A stretch of 64,000 bases of DNA. Origin: Hyphomicrobium_A sp964620915. Its GTDB lineage: Bacteria > Pseudomonadota > Alphaproteobacteria > Rhizobiales > Hyphomicrobiaceae. Position 1 is the stretch's first letter; the number at the start of each line of letters is the position of its first letter. Below, one piece after another: positions 59,457 to 64,000 of this stretch. The DNA is taken from assembly GCA_964620915.1 (NCBI GenBank), contig CAZUKP010000003.1:36341-100340 (forward strand). Reading direction: 5' to 3'. The notes below the pieces were generated by a model. That model was not told the origin of the DNA. It saw only the letters and a list, made by a program, of their open reading frames with translations, and made no database searches. The position numbers and the translations under genes are program-made.

Positions 59457-60356
59457 CTATTTGGGCACATCGGCCATTTGCCGGATTCTGACCAGTCCTT
59501 CCTGAGCAACGGAGGCGATCAGGGCGCCAGCCTGGCTGTAGACCGTGCCTCGGCAAAAGGCCCGCGCACCATAGGCACTGGGGCTGTCTTGCACGTAGAG
59601 CATCCACTCGTCGGCGCGGAAGGGCCGGTGAAACCACAGCGCATGATCGAGGCTGGCAAGCTGGACGTCCGGGTCGAAGAGCCACTTGCCATGTGCGATG
59701 AGGGCGGTGTCGAGAAGGGTCAGGTCGGAGGCATACGCGAGCACGGCCTGGTGGATGACCGGGTCGTCCGGCAAGCGCCCGTTGGCTCGGATCCAGATGT
59801 GCTGAACCGGGGCCTTTTTCTCGCGGCTCAGATAGCGCGTCACATCGGGGATGCGCAAATCGATGGGCCTTTCGCGTTCCCAATACCGGCGCATGTTCTC
59901 AGGCAGCTTGTCGAGGATTTGTCCGATAAGTTCCTTAGGCTCCGGCAGACTATCGGGCGGGGGCGCATCCGGCATCGTCGTTTGGTGATCATAGCTTTCC
60001 TCCACCTTGTGGAAGGAGGCGCTCATCGAAAAGATGGCGCGCCCATGTTGAATGGCCCTGACGCGCCGGGTGGTGAAGCTGCCGCCATCGCGGATGCGGT
60101 CGACGTCATAAACAATCTCCCTCGAAGGATCCCCGGCGAGCAGAAAGTAACCATGCAGTGAGTGAACCGGCCGGGAGGGATCGACGGTGCGGGCGGCTGC
60201 TACCAACGCCTGCCCCAGGACCTGACCGCCAAAAACCCGCTGCCAGCCCTCGATGCCGCGAGCTCCGCGAAAAAGATTGTCCTCGATGGGTTCGAGATCG
60301 AGTGTCGCCAGCAGGGAGGAGAGGGCCGTCTTTGGTGCGGCGTCATCTGCGGTCAT
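59457..60356 (-). CDS. tesB: Acyl-CoA thioesterase II
   Basis: This 299-aa double-hotdog thioesterase cleaves acyl-CoA to free acid and CoA. The N-terminal fold has FGGQVLGQALVAAARTVDPSR near residues 43-63 and HSLHGYFLLAGD. The C-terminal active-site region includes ASLDHALWFHRPFRADEWMLYV, with the family Asp and Gln/Thr residues around LASLDHA. The length matches E. coli TesB (286) plus a few residues. The ATG has AGAGGGA upstream. It is divergent from ubiH. Confidence 0.94.
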   Translation of the reverse strand: MTADDAAPKTALSSLLATLDLEPIEDNLFRGARGIEGWQRVFGGQVLGQALVAAARTVDPSRPVHSLHGYFLLAGDPSREIVYDVDRIRDGGSFTTRRVRAIQHGRAIFSMSASFHKVEESYDHQTTMPDAPPPDSLPEPKELIGQILDKLPENMRRYWERERPIDLRIPDVTRYLSREKKAPVQHIWIRANGRLPDDPVIHQAVLAYASDLTLLDTALIAHGKWLFDPDVQLASLDHALWFHRPFRADEWMLYVQDSPSAYGARAFCRGTVYSQAGALIASVAQEGLVRIRQMADVPK

Positions 60357-60478
60357 GTCGGTCCCTCTGTGTCTCGATGTTCTGGCGCATTGGGAAAAGG
60401 TCGCGTAATGGGAGCGGCGGGTGGTGATCTGTCAAGGACGAGCGTCCTAAAGGGCAGGTCGAGTGAAGAGAGCCGCAC

Positions 60479-61726
60479 ATGGCGCCGGAAACCGGCAATG
60501 CAAAGTTTAATGTGGTGATATCGGGCGCCAGCTTCGGTGGTCTGGCCCTGAGTTGCGGGTTGAGCCAGTGTCTCGGTCCCGAATTCAAGATTGCGCTGAT
60601 CGATCGCGCGCGCCCCAGTGATGGGGCCACACCACCCGACAGCCGAGCCTCAGCGCTCTCGGCAGCATCCAAGCGGATGCTTGAGGCTTTGGGCGTATGG
60701 CCGCAGTTGGCCGATGCCGCCCAACCCGTAACCAGCATCGACATCACCGACTCAAGCCTTGAGAGCGGTGTGCGTCCGGTGCTGTTGACCTATGACAATG
60801 TCACGGGCGAGGGCGAGGCGGCGACGCATATTGTCCCGAATGCAGCGCTTCAAGACGCACTCAAGCAAGCGGTGAAGCGTCTCGATGCCGTGACGATGAT
60901 CGCGCCGGCCGAGGCGCAAGACTTTGCAAGTGACGATTGCCGAGTTGCAGTGCGCTTGGAAGACGGCCGCGAGCTTAGCGCGGCGCTGCTCGTTGCTGCC
61001 GAGGGCCGGCGCTCACGCTTGCGTCAAGCGGCCGGAATCAAAGTCGTCGGTTGGGAGTATCCACAAATCGGAATCGTCACGACGGTGCGGCACGACCGTC
61101 CGCACGGTGGTCGCGCCGTTCAACATTTCCTTCCTGCCGGCCCCTTCGCGATATTGCCCCTTAAGGGCGATCGATCTTGCATAACCTGGACGGAGGAGGC
61201 GATGGAGGCCAAACGTATCCTCGCTCTCGACGACGAGGGGTTTCTCGCCGAGGTGGACAAGCGGTTTGGCGGCAAGCTTGGTGCGATTGGGCTCGATGGT
61301 CCGCGCCAGTCGTGGCCGCTGGAGATGCATTTGGCGCGGCGCTATGTCGGTCCGCGTTTTGCGCTCATAGGCGATGCCGCCCATGGCGTGCACCCGATCG
61401 CGGGCCAAGGTCTCAATCTTGCGTTCCGAGATGTGGCCGCCCTCGTCGAGGTGATCACCGAAACCGTGCGGCTGGGACTCGATGCCGGCAATGCGCAAGC
61501 CCTCGCACGTTATGAGCGCTGGCGGCGTTTCGATTCGATGGTATCGGCCGCTACGTTCGACGGGCTTAATCGCCTGTTTGCCAACGACGGCACGCTGATG
61601 CGTGCCGGACGCGACTTTGGCCTTGGATTGGTCGACCGGGTGCCTGCGCTGAAGCGTTTCTTTGTTGGAGAGGCGGCGGGACTAACCGGCGAGTTGCCGC
61701 GTTTGTTGAAAGGCGAGTTGGTATAG
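60479..61726 (+). CDS. UbiH/UbiF/COQ6 family FAD monooxygenase
   Basis: This 415-aa flavin monooxygenase is of the ubiquinone-biosynthesis type. The N-terminal FAD motif is VVISGASFGGLALSCGLSQ near residue 12 (GxGxxG with SFGG), and the second FAD motif is FALIGDAAHGVHPIAGQGLNLAFRD near 297. WPLEMHLARRYVGPR separates them. Which ring position it hydroxylates (UbiH, UbiF, UbiI or UbiL) cannot be said. It is convergent with rimM, with 9 nt between stops. Confidence 0.88.
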   Translation: MAPETGNAKFNVVISGASFGGLALSCGLSQCLGPEFKIALIDRARPSDGATPPDSRASALSAASKRMLEALGVWPQLADAAQPVTSIDITDSSLESGVRPVLLTYDNVTGEGEAATHIVPNAALQDALKQAVKRLDAVTMIAPAEAQDFASDDCRVAVRLEDGRELSAALLVAAEGRRSRLRQAAGIKVVGWEYPQIGIVTTVRHDRPHGGRAVQHFLPAGPFAILPLKGDRSCITWTEEAMEAKRILALDDEGFLAEVDKRFGGKLGAIGLDGPRQSWPLEMHLARRYVGPRFALIGDAAHGVHPIAGQGLNLAFRDVAALVEVITETVRLGLDAGNAQALARYERWRRFDSMVSAATFDGLNRLFANDGTLMRAGRDFGLGLVDRVPALKRFFVGEAAGLTGELPRLLKGELV

Positions 61727-61735
61727 CTATGCCAA

Positions 61736-62260
61736 TCAGGACTTTTTATCAGGTTCCGCGGCGGGCATGTCGATGACGACGCGGCCGGCGTCGATGTCGA
61801 CCTTGGGTACAAACGGCTCCTTGAACGGAATGAGTTCGGTTTTCTTGGTATCAAGAAGCTGCACCTCAAGGAGGTCCCCGGCCCCGTAGTTTTGTATGGC
61901 AACGACCGTTCCAATGATCGTTCCCGAGGGGTTCTCGGCGTGCAGGCCGATTAGGTCGGCGTGGTAGAACTCGTCTCCCTCGACTGCAGGCAGCCGGTTG
62001 CGATCAACATAGAGCTTGAGACCTTTCAGCGCCTCGGCACCCGTGCGGTCTCCAATACCGCCGATGCGGGCAATCGGGCCCTTGGATGCGACGCGCACGA
62101 TGCGGACGTCGAGGCGCCGCGACCCATCTTCTGTTTCTAATGGCCCGTAAGCGGCGATGTCCGTCGGCTCGGCGGTATAGGACTCGATTGCCACCTCGCC
62201 GCGGATTCCGTGGGCTCCGACAATGCGACCCAGAAGAACGCGATGATCTTTTTCGCTCAT
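61736..62260 (-). CDS. rimM: Ribosome maturation factor RimM
   Basis: This 174-aa factor helps process 16S rRNA in the 30S head. The N-terminal RimM domain shows LLGRIVGAHGIRGEVAIESYT, and the C-terminal PRC-barrel has GDEFYHADLIGLHAEN and PFKEPFVPKVDIDAGRVVI. The ATG at 62260 has GGTGG upstream. It belongs to the rpsP-rimM-trmD-rplS unit, but trmD and rplS do not follow: it converges directly on the UbiH-family gene, so the operon is broken here. Confidence 0.95.
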   Translation of the reverse strand: MSEKDHRVLLGRIVGAHGIRGEVAIESYTAEPTDIAAYGPLETEDGSRRLDVRIVRVASKGPIARIGGIGDRTGAEALKGLKLYVDRNRLPAVEGDEFYHADLIGLHAENPSGTIIGTVVAIQNYGAGDLLEVQLLDTKKTELIPFKEPFVPKVDIDAGRVVIDMPAAEPDKKS

Positions 62261-62285
62261 TGCCACCGGTTGCGGGATTGCTAGG

Positions 62286-62645
62286 TCAGCCTGGAAGCGG
62301 CCCAAGATAACTAAGCCGCACTTGTAAGGGATGACCGCCAACCGTGACGACGGTCACTGCCGGGATCTTGGACGCGCCGAATGCTCCAACGATATCGACT
62401 GTCGCGCCATCAGGGCCAGCGGAAAACCCTGTCACCAGCATTTCCTCAGGGGGGACTTCGATCTTGAGCCGGACCACGTTGAGGTCGCTGTCTGGATCAA
62501 ACTCGTAACAGCCTCGAAACACTCCACCCCACGGGTCCGATCCAAGGATTTGACCATCGCGTAATGCGGCGAGTGCAGTTCCGCCGTCCTCTTCGCCTTC
62601 GTACGTGGCCCTATAATCGAGCCCGTAAAGCCCGTTCGCCAGCAA
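62286..62645 (-). CDS. Small GrlR-like protein between rpsP and rimM
   Basis: This 119-aa protein begins with TTG at 62645, preceded by a strong GGGAGG with about 5-nt spacing. It reads MLANGLYGLDYRATYEGEED and LRDGQILGSDPWGGVFRGCYEF, an opening and turn pattern reminiscent of the T3SS regulator GrlR fold found as small proteins in Hyphomicrobiales. The match is by eye and modest. It is in the same direction as rpsP and rimM, with 25 nt to rimM and 149 nt from rpsP, interrupting the normal rpsP-rimM adjacency. Function is unknown. Confidence 0.65.
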   Translation of the reverse strand: MLANGLYGLDYRATYEGEEDGGTALAALRDGQILGSDPWGGVFRGCYEFDPDSDLNVVRLKIEVPPEEMLVTGFSAGPDGATVDIVGAFGASKIPAVTVVTVGGHPLQVRLSYLGPLPG

Positions 62646-62757
62646 CCCCGCCTCCCTCAGCCCAATTCTTGTGAGGCCAATACGTGGCTGATGAGGGTAG
62701 CAACTTTAGTGGCGTCAGCAATGGTTTGTGCACGCCATGGTTGAAGAGATTTGACCA

Positions 62758-62778
62758 GCCTCGGTCGGGGACCGAGGC
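62758..62778 (-). terminator. Hairpin between rpsP and the GrlR-like gene
   Basis: GCCTCGGTC and GACCGAGGC form a perfect 9-bp stem with a 3-nt loop, 16 nt after the rpsP stop. There is no T-tract, so it is an attenuator-like or mRNA-stabilising hairpin rather than a clear terminator. Confidence 0.5.
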
Positions 62779-62794
62779 CAGGCCTTGGAAGCTC

Positions 62795-63232
62795 TTATTC
62801 GCTGGCTTCGGCTTCAGGAGCGGCCTCTGCGGGGGCTTCTTCGGCCGGAGTCTCAGCAGGGGCCTCAACGGGCTCTTTCGCTTTCTCAGCAGCTTCCTTT
62901 GCCTTCTCAGCCTCGGCGGCCTCACGCTCCAAGCGCTTCTTGCCGGGCTTGGCCTTATTGGGATTGTTACGCTGTGTGCGCTGATAGAGACCTTCAGCAT
63001 CAAGGAAGCGGGCGACGCGGTCGCTCGGCAATGCGCCGACGGAGAGCCAATATTTGCAGCGCTCGACGTTCAGCTTGACGCGGTTTTCGTCGTCCTTCTT
63101 GAGCATCGGGTTGAAGCTCCCGACCTGCTCGATGTAGCGCCCATCGCGCGGTGAGGCCGAATGAGCGGCTACGATGTAGTAGTACGGCCGTTTCTTGGCG
63201 CCGCCGCGCGCGAGACGAATTCTAACTGACAT
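62795..63232 (-). CDS. rpsP: Ribosomal protein S16 with extended acidic tail
   Basis: This 145-aa protein has the S16 core MSVRIRLARGGAKKRPYYYIV to about residue 90, including RDGRYIEQVGSFNPM. The C-terminal 50 residues are a Lys/Glu/Ala/Pro low-complexity tail (KAKEAAEKAKEPVEAPAETP), much longer than in E. coli (82 aa). Such tails are common in Hyphomicrobiales S16. The gene is downstream of ffh, in the usual ffh-rpsP-rimM order. Confidence 0.96.
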   Translation of the reverse strand: MSVRIRLARGGAKKRPYYYIVAAHSASPRDGRYIEQVGSFNPMLKKDDENRVKLNVERCKYWLSVGALPSDRVARFLDAEGLYQRTQRNNPNKAKPGKKRLEREAAEAEKAKEAAEKAKEPVEAPAETPAEEAPAEAAPEAEASE

Positions 63233-63327
63233 TTTCTTTGTGCTCCTGCGTGTCTATCAAAGTTTCAATTGAATGATTGCGATGAGGGGTGGCGCCAGGC
63301 GTTGGATTTCGATTTCAGGACGCATGG

Positions 63328-64000
63328 CTATTTCTTCTTTCGCGGTAGTCCGGAAAACTTTCCGCTGCCCAATCCGGGAAGTCCTCCACCGAGGCCTGGA
63401 AGGTTGGTCATGGTGCCGCTGCCTAGGCCGGGAAGGCCTTTGGGCAATCCCTCCTTGAGGTCCTTTGGCAGTTGTTCGAGCACCTTGGGGTCGAGCTTGC
63501 CGAGTTCGTCCTGCATGGCGGCCATATCCGCCTCGCTGGGTGCCGCCGCCCCGCCGCCCATAAAGCGGTTGAGCATGCCCTTGTTGCGACCCATCGTTTT
63601 CATCATGTCCGCCATCTGGCGATGCATCTTGATGAGCTTGTTGACGTCCTGGACGTTTGTCCCTGAGCCGGCCGCGATGCGACGCTTCCGTTTGGCGTCG
63701 AGGATCTTGGGGTTGCGCCGCTCTTTCGGTGTCATCGAGGTGATGATCGCGTGCTGACGCTTGAGGATGCTGTCGTCGATGTTGGCGTTCGCGATTTGCG
63801 ATTTGATCTTGCCGACGCCGGGCAGCATGCCGAGCATGCCTGACATGCCGCCGATTTTTTCCATCTGCTTCAGTTGATCGGCCATGTCCTCCAGATCGAA
63901 GGCGCCCTTCTTCATCTTCTGGGCGATCTTGTGGGCCTTCTCGACGTCGATCGTCTCGGCGGCCTTTTCGACCAGCGAAACGACGTCGCCCATGCCGAGG
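63328..64000 (-). CDS. ffh: Signal recognition particle protein Ffh (partial, 5' end outside window)
   Basis: The visible part (about 223 codons) is the end of the NG domain and the methionine-rich M domain: LEDMADQLKQMEKIGGMSGM, LPGVGKIKSQI, ITSMTPKERRNPKIL, RKRRIAAGSGTNVQDVNKLI and RQMADMMKTM. The RNA-binding SGT and the methionine bristles are present. The C-terminus is a Gly/Pro/Leu repeat region built on PGLG units, ending SGLPRKKK. The 5' half including the GTPase P-loop is outside the window. It is transcribed towards rpsP. Confidence 0.95.
   Translation of the reverse strand, partial: LGMGDVVSLVEKAAETIDVEKAHKIAQKMKKGAFDLEDMADQLKQMEKIGGMSGMLGMLPGVGKIKSQIANANIDDSILKRQHAIITSMTPKERRNPKILDAKRKRRIAAGSGTNVQDVNKLIKMHRQMADMMKTMGRNKGMLNRFMGGGAAAPSEADMAAMQDELGKLDPKVLEQLPKDLKEGLPKGLPGLGSGTMTNLPGLGGGLPGLGSGKFSGLPRKKK

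Overview
This window looks like ordinary chromosome from an alphaproteobacterium of the order Hyphomicrobiales (Rhizobiales), probably near Hyphomicrobium or its relatives. The order is inferred from gene order and protein families: ccmABCD, DUF2794, Tim44-mltA-smr next to fxsA/secB, dnaQ-coaE-aroE-maf-ppsR beside hemE, rho-mnmE-mnmG-rsmG-parA-parB, holA-lptE-leuS, dapC-like/ftsK/lolA, and a CenR-type regulator. The genus is a guess. Coding density is high, and I found no rRNA, tRNA, insertion sequence, prophage or CRISPR array.

Layout. 1-2.2 kb: System I cytochrome c haem-export genes (ccmA-B-C-D, minus). 2.4-16.9 kb: metabolic and envelope genes, including aconitase, a DUF1223 thioredoxin-like protein, an M3 oligopeptidase, a Bax-inhibitor-1 membrane protein, a YbbA/YbbP-type ABC exporter divergent from tesA, thpR, a quinone oxidoreductase, an RNA methyltransferase and an IalB-like protein. 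16.9-24.6 kb: smr, mltA, a Tim44-like gene, fxsA, secB, dnaQ, coaE, aroE, maf and ppsR. 24.64-25.08 kb: a gene-free gap between ppsR and hemE. This is the same place as the Caulobacter/Rickettsia replication origin and is my candidate oriC. 25.1-38.5 kb: hemE, hemJ, rho, a sterol-desaturase-like gene, a YyaL-like gene, mnmE, mnmG, rsmG, parA, parB, hisE and coaA. Two near-perfect parS sites lie here, one just before mnmG and one inside rsmG.

38.5-53 kb: an unknown gene, adenosine kinase, holA-lptE-leuS, yggS, a second unknown gene, a lone ammonium transporter, a dapC-like aminotransferase, ftsK and lolA. 52.9-53.2 kb is non-coding and holds three consecutive hairpins ending in a U-tract, a candidate small RNA. 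53.2-59.3 kb: a cyclic-nucleotide-binding-domain protein, a CenR-like response regulator, an L,D-transpeptidase, and two tandem glnK-amtB operons, each with a sigma-54-type promoter upstream. 59.4-64 kb: tesB, a UbiH-family monooxygenase, then rimM, a small GrlR-like gene, rpsP and the 3' part of ffh.

The genes fit together as an origin-proximal domain: the candidate oriC is 7.6 and 9.6 kb from the two parS sites, close to parAB, with replication (dnaQ, holA), segregation (parAB, ftsK) and envelope functions around it. Nitrogen status is represented by three Amt proteins and two PII proteins. The main points for follow-up are the predicted oriC, the parS pair, the doubled sigma-54 glnK-amtB units, the hairpin RNA after lolA, the GrlR-like gene inside the rpsP-rimM unit, the C-rich rho leader, and a Cys-rich micro-ORF at 39.2 kb.
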